Shown here: in pieces, positions 24,557 to 34,100 of the stretch | How the letters are laid out: each line of letters begins with the position of its first letter | Numbering within the stretch: the first letter of the stretch is position 1 | Assembly: GCA_947179485.1 (NCBI GenBank) | Contig: OX359247.1 | Span: 59,245,131-59,309,130, forward strand | From: Allacma fusca | Taxonomy: Eukaryota > Arthropoda > Collembola > Symphypleona > Sminthuridae | Direction of reading: 5' to 3' | Length of the DNA stretch: 64,000 nt | The notes under the pieces: generated by a model | What the model was told of the DNA's origin: nothing | The model's input: only the letters and a program-made list of their open reading frames with translations | The model's database searches: none | Made by a program: the position numbers and the translations under genes

Positions 24557-27500
24557 ATGGAACCCGAAAAGAACCAACATCCATCAAGAAGGGAACCACC
24601 ACCTGCACCTTCAATACCATCTCGAAGGACTACGCGATCGGCAGGACCAGTGCCACAGAATGAAACAGGCTTGGAGGAAATCCTCGCCCGCAGGAAAGAG
24701 GAGAGGAAAGCAGCGAAAGCCAAAGCTAATACAGCAACGGCAGGTGTAGACCTCTCTTCAACGTCTTCAGCTTCGACATCTACAGTCATGGAAGAATCCG
24801 GCAGTACAACCCTGGCATTATCTGCACAAAGTCCATCGGGCTCGCAGGCCATGGGGCACGGAGATAATCCTGACAATAATGATGAAAGCATGGATGTGTT
24901 CTTGGACACGGTGTCAACACCTGTAACAGGTACGGCAACCAGTCCTAAACGAACACCAACAGTATCGACAGCACAAACACCAAAATTTTCAAAAACAAAG
25001 GTAGTGCAAGGACAGAATCTCCATAGACTAGCCATGCAACGAGAATTGCGCGACCTCGAGGTAACCAACCTGGAGGGCCAACAGGTCCAACAAGCCCAGG
25101 AGGTTGAGGCCACAGGCGAATTCATGCTAAATGCTAGAGGAGACATGGTTTTTGTCAGTCACGATGCTGACCCCACGATAAAGGAAATCCTGTCGCAATT
25201 CAATCAACCTGAGGAAAGACCAACTAGTAGCGCTGCCATGTCATCATTTGAAATTCTCACGGATCCCGGAAGCAACCATACAAGCGTAGGGGAAGGCGAG
25301 CAAGGATTCGCAACTCCAGAAAGTGAGATGGAAGACGTGACCAATGAATCACCCAACAATGTGGTTGTCAGCAACCTGATAAACCCAGTTGGCAACGGAG
25401 ACATTCCTAAAGACACGAGCATACAATCCCAACAGGATGTACAAAGTCAAGGAATGTGCAGCAAAGCTACTGGACAAACAGAACAACAGGTTAATCAGCA
25501 AAGCTCAACGGAATTGGATGAGTTGGAGGATTCCAATAGACCAATTGCTATAGCAACAAGTACACCAGAGATTATCCAGCCAGGAAATCTCAGTACGCAC
25601 TCATCATTTAGGGACAATTTAGCAATAACTCAATCGGACGAGTCAACTGAACAGAGCGAACAAGGTGACTCACCAACAGGATTGCCACGTACTAATAACA
25701 GTATAGGGAGTGATCGTGACCAGGTCACTACTCAATTAAATCAGCAGTTATCAAATTTAAGCATCAGTGACCACCGTAAGGCTTCACAGTCGAATACTAC
25801 AGTTCCTCAACAACCAGACATACAACAACTTGTACGAGACAGGTTTCTATCAAGACCATCTCCAGGATTTTCCAATAGAGGAGACGTAGGCTTTCAGAGG
25901 ACACTCAGCCGGGTGTCTGAGTCTACAGAACAGGAAGGCCCAGTCGAGGATCAGTTACCACCGATCAGAGAAGGGCAAGATAACATCCAAAGAGTGGAGG
26001 AAAATTTCGTACAATTAGTGACAGGTACAGGTGTGATAGTACCAGCAGGTTCGTTTCAACAATTAGTGACCACCGCAGGCTTCCAACGGAACTCAGTGGA
26101 AAATTTTCTGGTAGTTCGAGGATTGGAAGGACAACTGATAGAGGTGTATCACAGGTTAGCTCAAAATCTTTATACAGGTACAGTCCAGTGGACACATTTT
26201 TTCCTTAGATTAGCTGAAGTCACCCACAGACGGGACAACAACAGAGATCCGAATAGGGAAGAAAGAGAAGTGTTACGTACACGTGCCTTCGAGTACGGTC
26301 GGAACGTCAGGGACAACATTTTCATCCCCACAGACGTCATCCGAAACCTTTTAGAGCACCGGGTATTGTCGTTGAGAAGTCACCAGGCACACCAGGATAG
26401 CCAGATTTTCTTCAACGATACACCTAGGTACACAACCGTGATACAATCCGGAAGACTTAGCGAAAATCTAGAATTTGGTCAACCACGACAAGAAAAACGA
26501 GTCAGCGACGAGAGTAGGCCAGGTCCAGAACAAGACTCAAATAACAACGGGACCACCCAACAAAGTGTAATCGACTCCAGTGCTGACGACATCATTAGCA
26601 GGTACCTTAGGTACGAACAACGAAACCCACCAGTAACACGGAATCCGGTTACGGGTTTATTAGAACCAGCATCTAGATCTACGCTAAGGACCATCTCAGG
26701 CGAACCTACAGTACAACCCGTTACGTCACGAAGAATTTCACCCGAAAGCTTGAATACCAGCTCAAGCTCAATCAACAAGGCTATAGCCCAGGCAATAGCC
26801 TCAGCGACACTTCAAGCAGGTTTAACAACCCCTCGAAATCGGAAGTCGAGTAACTCCGATCGGGACCATCTCAGACCAAGTAACCAGGTGACGGACAGTA
26901 ACCAGGTAGATTACTCATCACCTAGGTCACAACTTTTCCAGAAATCGGTGAGAAGCCATTACAGGGTAAATAGTGCTGGGGAAAACAGCAACTTAAATCC
27001 CAGAACCAGTCCACAAGGGATTACGACACGTGAGAGACCAAGCAACAGCCGTTGCGAGACAGCCATACAGAGGGGTAGCCCAAGAGCACCCACTACATCA
27101 CCCACAGTCCAGACAGGTAATCAGACGCCAACAGGGAGCTCTACGGCACAACCGAGAGTGACCCCGAGGTCCAGTAATTCCTGTCGCTCAACACCCGCAA
27201 CAGGTGACAGAGGACAGTCAAGCCGACACAGCAACTCTCACGAGACAACACAGCCGATTAACCCAGTACACATCTCACCAACCAGTCAAAACAGACAGGT
27301 TTCAACGGAAAATACGCCGAGAAATCGACCAACTCAACCTAACCTGCAATTTAGACCTCAACCCACCCAAGACGATTTGGAGACACCAACTGAGGAGGTC
27401 GAGGCCACCCAAATTGGTAGTACATCACAGGCTACCGTTAAGAGGGATTTAACAACAACAAAGTTGTACGTCAACACCGATTCCATCCAGGCCAACAATA

Positions 27501-30500
27501 ACGACCAACTGGTACACCGAGTTTACCAGTCACCGGGAGGTCGAATCTACGTACATCCACCCGTGCACGCGTTGCGAGCACCGCCACTTGACGTTAGTGA
27601 AACAGCTTTAAGAACATTGGTGCAAGTAGGGAGACAACTACGGGAACAGAATCCGTCATTGACTATTGCAAATACCATCAGAAATTCTGACACAGGTACT
27701 TACTATCAGGCATTTAGACCCCAAGATAGATTTACCGTCTATCAATCACCGAGAGGCTCGTTATATAACAGCCTACAGATAGGACGCACAGGTATACACC
27801 GCCACAGTTTACGAGGTCGAGACATCCTGCAACGAGCAACCAACAACGACAGGACCATCATAGAAGGTGGAGAGCTTGTAACAGCACCACAACCATCACC
27901 TTCAGAACAAACATCTAGAAGCAACGAGTCGTACGTCCAAGGTGACACCTTAAGGTCACGGACAGCAACACCCGCATCTACGACACGTGCAGCAACGACT
28001 TTTGCAGTACCAGCTAGACCAACCGGAAGGTTCATAACCAGGTCAGCAAACCGACCAACGACACCGACAGCTCCAGCTGTCCCCGTCAGACCAAATTCAG
28101 CAGTAGCGGGACCATCTCGAGTAACAATAACTCCAACCACAAGTCAAGGTAAAGTCAGTTGGCTTGACGACTTACAATACGGAGTTAACATTTGGACAGG
28201 ACCAAGTGGCAGAGTATACACCAGCGAGAACGAAGCAACCGAAGACGAGTTAGTACCAAGCAGGATAACAGCAAGACAATACTCTAAGATCGCGCGACAA
28301 CAAGACAGATTCAGAAACCAGGGGGTAGAAAACGAAGCAACGTGGACAGGTCAAGTGAGACGCCTGATCTACTATAACAGAAGGGACGGAATCATACAAC
28401 GAAGGTTTAGACCAGCTAGAGACTCAAACTTTGAAGCATTTGCAGCTACAAGAGCTGAACATGAGGAAATTGTTCTGAGTGAACACCCGATATTTACCTT
28501 CTGGAACATAATCACCCGAAGATCTTTAGATCCAGGACAGATCTCCAGCTACATCGCACCTAATTTCAGACTTTATCATAGACACATCAGTCTACCGAAC
28601 GGCGTTCGCAGACAAAGGGTACCGCCAGGCTTCTTGGAAAACATCGAGAACGAACACGACCACCAAGAGGCATTAAATAGATTAATTCAAGATCCTAACG
28701 TAGAAATCTTGAGTGACACGTCCAGCGAGGAAGAAGAAGAGCAGGTAATACAGAGAGACACTCCGAGACGTGAGAGTGGTCAGCATAACAGTGCACAGTC
28801 TAGTGAAGAGACAGACCACATTTTTATTGGAGTTGACGAAGAGGACTTCATTATTCCAGAAGTACCAGGTCAATTTACCATAAGAATTTCAATAGACGAC
28901 GCCTACGACGCAGCGTTCAGGGCAATAGAAAGAGACGAAGAAATACAAGAGGAAGTCCGATTTGTGGATAATACCGGAGAAACCCACTTCTTCCCAAGAA
29001 TCCGACTGCGAGACCTTAGCCCGGAAACTCAAGTTGTACTCACTCAAGTCAGAAAGAGACGTAAACCCTTACGAGCACGCCGTCAAATTGGAAATAACCG
29101 ACCCAGACCACCAGGCCCAGGACCAAGTGGGTCCGGGAGAGGAAACCAGTCACGAGGAGCTAATAACAATAACTCCCACAATCAGCGACCATCTCAACAA
29201 AGGTCAAATCCAGGTCGAGGAGGCTCAAGAGGAGGTAGACACATTGGAGGCAGACAGAGAGCAAGGAGTGACCCCGGGAGTTCCGGAGGAAGTAGCTCAT
29301 CATCCAGCTCCAGTAGTAGCAACTCAAGTAACCCTCACGACTTCGAGGCCTTCGACAACTGGAGGAATAGGCAGATTGTGAACAGAAATAATTTCTTCAA
29401 CCAGGTCAACGTTAACATCATCAACCCATACGTACCACTCAATCGCAATCAGGGAATACGTATTGAGGAAGTTGCAGACCAAGAACAAGTACGAATAATT
29501 CCAAGGAGACATCTGGACGACGACATGACCGCCCTCATGTTTCCCAAAGTAGAATTCAAACCGGGTGTAGATGACCCAGAGACAGCTTTCGCAACAGCCG
29601 AACTCCAAACCAACAGGTTTGGAGGAGATACCATCATAACTAGGATGCAATATGTACAGATCATCTTTGACCCACCCGTCAGGGATTGGATCAGAAATTG
29701 GATTGCCGAACGAAGACTACATGAGGAACAACCTTACGACACCATTAACTGGGACGAATTCAGGGAGGAATTTTTAATAAGGTACAGTATCACCGACCAA
29801 ATGATACGTACACTAATGGAAAAGCGAAAGATGAATACGGATGAAGATCCATGCGCATACATAGATGCGAAATTAGCACTAATCAATAGAGTCGACAGAT
29901 TTATGCCCGAACTGGAGAAAATCAGACTCTTACGCGCAGGTTTAACATCCGAATACATAGTTTTCTGCCGAGGATGGACAGCAGGGACGGTAGCAGATTT
30001 CATAGAGGGAATCAAGCAGTATGATGAAGACCGAAAGACGGACGGCGCGGAATCTATTGAGACAAGATTTGCCAAAGTCCAAGAAATGTTGGAGAAATTA
30101 ACCTCCGGAATGAAACCCGTTCCAGCGGAAACAACTGTAGTGAAAATAGCTGCAGTGAGAGAACAACAGGACTATCGGAGACCTGAGAATAGACCTAATG
30201 ACCAACGGGGACGAAGTCCAGGTCAGGGAAACTTCAACAACTCACGGAATTCCAGCCCAGGTTACAGTAACAATAACAACTACCCGGACAGGGGACGTAA
30301 CAACCAAGGGTATGATGACCGAAGAAATTATGGGAACCGAGGTAGATCTCCAACACCTGAGAGATTCTACAATAATCAAGACAGGAGTAGGCCTCAGTAC
30401 AGAAATGATGGCAACAGCTCCAACAACCAAGGTTACCCGCAGCGGAACCAAAATTTCGGACCCAGACAAAGTCCGAACCGACAATACTACAACAACAACC

Positions 30501-31123
30501 CTAACAATCAGGGGAATCGTCAGTGGAATGACCAACAGATGAACCAAGGATACAATCAATCCTACAACGGCTATAACAGCCAAGGATTTAATCAAACTCA
30601 AGGCTTTATGCCACCTCAAGGGTTTAATCCGAATCAAGGATACCCACCACAACAAGGTTATGCACCATTTCAAGGTTATGCACCTACCCAAGGGTATGGA
30701 CCATCTCAAGGATACGTACCTCAACAAGGATACGGTCAAGGGCAAAATGCAGGGTACGCCAACCCTGGCATGCAACAAATTCAGGCCAACCCACAAGGTT
30801 ACCAGAACCAGGGTTACCAGCCAAACAATAACCAAGGAGGTCAGCGACCCCAACAGTACAATAACAATAACAACAGGAGTAGAACTAACTCCAGGGACCG
30901 GAACAGCCAAAGCAATGACAGAAACAACTCTTGGAGAAATCAACCAGACCGCCAGGAGCAGTCACAACCGATACCGGGACAATTGGCGCTAGAATCCACT
31001 CAAACCGACCTAAAGTGTTTCGGATGTGGAGAGATGGGCCACCTGAGGAGAAATTGCCCACACAAAAGACAATCTAGCCCATATCCGTCGGGAAACTCAC
31101 AGAGGGGGACGCACCCCCAGTAA
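24557..31123 (+). CDS. gag: Gag polyprotein, unusually large (2,188 aa)
   Basis: Gag forms the particle and binds genomic RNA. The capsid-like Retrotrans_gag core is near residues 1680-1840 (FDPPVRDWIRNW ... WDEFREEFLIRY ... LRAGL). A CCHC knuckle (C2154, C2157, H2162, C2167; CFGCGEMGHLRRNC) lies 20 residues from the end. Ahead of the core are about 1,650 extra residues: a basic N-terminus, long Gln/Ser/Thr/Pro-rich disordered parts, a possibly folded segment near residues 480-640, three related Gly-Arg-Tyr motifs near 990, 1062 and 1213, and a serine run near 1580. Between core and knuckle is a low-complexity domain with about a dozen QGY/QGF repeats (residues about 1985-2110), like FUS-type prion-like domains. 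The ATG at 24557 follows TTTACAG, an acceptor-like sequence. Ordinary Ty3/gypsy Gags are a few hundred residues. Confidence 0.9.
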   Translation: MEPEKNQHPSRREPPPAPSIPSRRTTRSAGPVPQNETGLEEILARRKEERKAAKAKANTATAGVDLSSTSSASTSTVMEESGSTTLALSAQSPSGSQAMGHGDNPDNNDESMDVFLDTVSTPVTGTATSPKRTPTVSTAQTPKFSKTKVVQGQNLHRLAMQRELRDLEVTNLEGQQVQQAQEVEATGEFMLNARGDMVFVSHDADPTIKEILSQFNQPEERPTSSAAMSSFEILTDPGSNHTSVGEGEQGFATPESEMEDVTNESPNNVVVSNLINPVGNGDIPKDTSIQSQQDVQSQGMCSKATGQTEQQVNQQSSTELDELEDSNRPIAIATSTPEIIQPGNLSTHSSFRDNLAITQSDESTEQSEQGDSPTGLPRTNNSIGSDRDQVTTQLNQQLSNLSISDHRKASQSNTTVPQQPDIQQLVRDRFLSRPSPGFSNRGDVGFQRTLSRVSESTEQEGPVEDQLPPIREGQDNIQRVEENFVQLVTGTGVIVPAGSFQQLVTTAGFQRNSVENFLVVRGLEGQLIEVYHRLAQNLYTGTVQWTHFFLRLAEVTHRRDNNRDPNREEREVLRTRAFEYGRNVRDNIFIPTDVIRNLLEHRVLSLRSHQAHQDSQIFFNDTPRYTTVIQSGRLSENLEFGQPRQEKRVSDESRPGPEQDSNNNGTTQQSVIDSSADDIISRYLRYEQRNPPVTRNPVTGLLEPASRSTLRTISGEPTVQPVTSRRISPESLNTSSSSINKAIAQAIASATLQAGLTTPRNRKSSNSDRDHLRPSNQVTDSNQVDYSSPRSQLFQKSVRSHYRVNSAGENSNLNPRTSPQGITTRERPSNSRCETAIQRGSPRAPTTSPTVQTGNQTPTGSSTAQPRVTPRSSNSCRSTPATGDRGQSSRHSNSHETTQPINPVHISPTSQNRQVSTENTPRNRPTQPNLQFRPQPTQDDLETPTEEVEATQIGSTSQATVKRDLTTTKLYVNTDSIQANNNDQLVHRVYQSPGGRIYVHPPVHALRAPPLDVSETALRTLVQVGRQLREQNPSLTIANTIRNSDTGTYYQAFRPQDRFTVYQSPRGSLYNSLQIGRTGIHRHSLRGRDILQRATNNDRTIIEGGELVTAPQPSPSEQTSRSNESYVQGDTLRSRTATPASTTRAATTFAVPARPTGRFITRSANRPTTPTAPAVPVRPNSAVAGPSRVTITPTTSQGKVSWLDDLQYGVNIWTGPSGRVYTSENEATEDELVPSRITARQYSKIARQQDRFRNQGVENEATWTGQVRRLIYYNRRDGIIQRRFRPARDSNFEAFAATRAEHEEIVLSEHPIFTFWNIITRRSLDPGQISSYIAPNFRLYHRHISLPNGVRRQRVPPGFLENIENEHDHQEALNRLIQDPNVEILSDTSSEEEEEQVIQRDTPRRESGQHNSAQSSEETDHIFIGVDEEDFIIPEVPGQFTIRISIDDAYDAAFRAIERDEEIQEEVRFVDNTGETHFFPRIRLRDLSPETQVVLTQVRKRRKPLRARRQIGNNRPRPPGPGPSGSGRGNQSRGANNNNSHNQRPSQQRSNPGRGGSRGGRHIGGRQRARSDPGSSGGSSSSSSSSSSNSSNPHDFEAFDNWRNRQIVNRNNFFNQVNVNIINPYVPLNRNQGIRIEEVADQEQVRIIPRRHLDDDMTALMFPKVEFKPGVDDPETAFATAELQTNRFGGDTIITRMQYVQIIFDPPVRDWIRNWIAERRLHEEQPYDTINWDEFREEFLIRYSITDQMIRTLMEKRKMNTDEDPCAYIDAKLALINRVDRFMPELEKIRLLRAGLTSEYIVFCRGWTAGTVADFIEGIKQYDEDRKTDGAESIETRFAKVQEMLEKLTSGMKPVPAETTVVKIAAVREQQDYRRPENRPNDQRGRSPGQGNFNNSRNSSPGYSNNNNYPDRGRNNQGYDDRRNYGNRGRSPTPERFYNNQDRSRPQYRNDGNSSNNQGYPQRNQNFGPRQSPNRQYYNNNPNNQGNRQWNDQQMNQGYNQSYNGYNSQGFNQTQGFMPPQGFNPNQGYPPQQGYAPFQGYAPTQGYGPSQGYVPQQGYGQGQNAGYANPGMQQIQANPQGYQNQGYQPNNNQGGQRPQQYNNNNNRSRTNSRDRNSQSNDRNNSWRNQPDRQEQSQPIPGQLALESTQTDLKCFGCGEMGHLRRNCPHKRQSSPYPSGNSQRGTHPQ

Positions 31124-31143
31124 CTGAAGATATCCAAGAAAGA

Positions 31144-34100
31144 ATGAATGCAATTATAGCAACTAGAGTAGGAAGTCAGTCAAAAGACGACGAAGAATTA
31201 GAAATTATTGATCTCAACCCATGTCGTTTATCAAACGGCAACAAATCAACTTTACAAGTACAAATATGCAGTATGATGATACCAGCTTTACTAGACTCAG
31301 GAGCAACAAGATCCTGTATCCAAAGAAACTTAGTACCAAGATGTGCGGAAATAAAGGAAGTTCCAAGCGCTCTGCGAGTAGCAGTAGCTAATGCAGAATT
31401 GGTAAAACCAATTTGTCTCACCAAATTCACAATGATGATTGAAGGTGAAAAGCTTTTATTCAAAGGTCTAGTGATGGAAACACTAGAACCACGAATGATT
31501 ATAGGTGAAGATCTTTTATCACGTTATGGAATAACGTTGGATTACAAGAATAATGAAATACGGAGTGACCAATTTCAAACAGTTCCAATGACTAGAGACA
31601 CTCATCTCTACGTCGGAGAGAAAAAGGCCGACATAGAATTTGTCAGGTCAATTTTTTCATTTCATGAAGTCAAAGGACCAAAGAACATGATGTGCAGGAC
31701 TCGAAAAGCAGTCACAATACCAGCCTATGGACACATGAAAGTGCCCATACATATTCCAAAACGCATTAAAAAGGATTTTTATTTACAACCATCAGAGAAA
31801 CTATACACCAGCAAGCGACTTTTAGTAGCCGCAGGTGTAGTACCAAATGAAGAACCTTTTGCATATGTATTTAATCCAGCTCCATGCCCACAGACAATGT
31901 ATGGACGTACAGCTATAGGTCATGCTGAGGAAAATTTTGATCTCATCAAAATCAAGCGCAATCAATTACGTGATGCTCATAAAAGGCTCACACAAGAACA
32001 GCTCGATTGTTTCGACGTCAATGAAGAGCTCGACGAAGAAGGAAGAGCTAAGTACCGAGCATTGTTGACAAGATATCCAGAATGTTTCGCATTTAACAAG
32101 GGAGATTTGAAAGAACCAGCGTGGATTGACCCCATTCGGATCCATACGGGAAATAATCCACCCGTTCAGGCAAAACCTTTCCCTTGCTCACCTATGGAAC
32201 GACAAAAAGTACGAGAGGAAGTACAAAAGATGTTAGATGCAGACATCATTAAGGAAGTGAACGGACCTTACAGCAGTCCACTATTTCTTATCAAAAAGAA
32301 AGACGGAACATTCAGATCAGTTGTGGATTATCGAGCGTTAAACAAGACCATCACAGATCAAGTTTACCCTTTAGCAAGAATAGATGACATACTTATGCAA
32401 TTTGGAAAATCTGCAATGTTCGACACTCTTGACATGGAGTCAGGCTTCTTTCAACTATTAATACACGAGGATGATCAAATTATAACCTCTTTCATTACAC
32501 AGGACGGATTATATGCATTCAAACGACTACCTATGGGAGTCAAGATTGCACCGTCAGCTTTTCAGCGAGCAGCAGATCAAATGCTGGGCTCACTCAAATT
32601 TAGGGGAGCCATGGTATATTTAGATGATGTAATCTCTTATGGAATTCATCTTTTGGACAAATTAGCATCTCTCGAAGAATTGATGTTAAGAGCCAGCAAC
32701 AAGAACTTTAAGTTCAAGCCAAAGAAATGCAAATTCGGATATTTTGAAGTAATTGTTTTAGGATTCAAAGTATCCAGGGAAGGCACCAGTCCAGATCCTG
32801 CAAAGGTGGACGCTATTAGACATGTGCCAATACCAAAATCCGAAACAGAAGCTAGAAGATTTTTCGGAATATGCAGTTTCTATAGAAAATACATCAAGGA
32901 CTTCGCAAAAATTGCTAGTCCCATCTCACAATCATGGATTGGAAGTAAAGGGAAATCTGAAGGACAAAAACGCATAAGATGCTTCCAATGGAGTGCAGAT
33001 GCAACAATTGCCTTCAACATTCTCAAAACCAAGTTAATGACACAGCCAGTCCTAGCTCATTTCAACCCAGAGTTGGATTGCATACTACATACAGATGCAT
33101 CAATCTCAGGACTAGGATGCTGTATACTTCAAGATGATGGAGGAGAACATCCAATAGCTTATGCTTCAAGGACACTAATTCAATCAGAAAAGAATTACTC
33201 AGTCACAGAATTAGAACTAGCAGCAGTCGTATATGCAGTTCGCAAATTCAGACAATATCTTTATTTGAGAAAATTTTTAATCAGATCAGATCATTTAGCA
33301 TTGTGCTACTTAAGATTACAAAAAGATCCAAACCACCGAATAAGCAAGTTTGTAAATAAACTACAGGAATTTGACTTTCAAGTCACATACAAGAAAGGAG
33401 CATTACACTTGGATGCAGACTTTCTATCCAGAGCTCCGTTACCCTATACAAAGGAAGATTTGGAAGATACAGAGGACCGAGTGATTGAATTTGAACCAGA
33501 CCCGGTCAAGGAACACAAAATTGCTTTGGAAGAGCAAAAACAAATCCCTCAGGGGAATATAATAATGCCACCACCAGCGTGTGCAGCCAGCCTTACGACC
33601 AGGGAAAGCTATAAGGGAAAATATTGGACGGATGACGAAAGTCAATCCTCAGATGAAGATGAAGCCATAATCCCACAGCGACGAAATCCATGGTCAGGGA
33701 GATTGAAAGGTCAACCCAGACGTAAAGTCAAAGCACAAGTGGAAATTCTAGTACCTCAACCAAATTTGGAGGAAACGGATTGGGAGAACCATACAATGAG
33801 CGTAATGAGCAGTGTAAATGAAGTAACACACAGCTACTCAGCGCTCAAAGAATGGAAATTATCCGTAGACGACATCATTACAATCCACGAATTTCGGGAG
33901 GATGATCAACAAGAGGATGAAAATACCTGGAAATATACCAATGAGTATATCTACGAGAAAAATCTCAAACTAATACAAGATATAGAGCTTTACAATGCTA
34001 CAATAAATGAGTTAGATATGAAGGAATTTTTATCGCCAAAGGAAGCTCAAGTCCAAAATGAGCATGAAGATTTTGACAGAAATACTATCAATGACACTGG

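Noticed and set aside
24529-25146. 205-aa minus-strand frame at the Gag N-terminus
   Set aside because: Shadow of Gag; low complexity and no supporting signals.
28962-29381. 139-aa plus-strand frame inside Gag
   Set aside because: Overlaps a repetitive Gag part in another frame with no domain-like order, unlike the regular heptads seen at 36.9-38.3 kb.
30242-30943. 233-aa minus-strand frame rich in Val/Leu/Ile
   Set aside because: It is the reverse reading of the Gag QGY/Asn-rich repeat, whose codons give hydrophobic residues on the other strand; no membrane-protein start or context.
31085-31123. CCCCC and GGGGG runs as a -1 slippery site at the end of Gag
   Set aside because: Neither run is in the X-XXY-YYZ phase relative to Gag codons.
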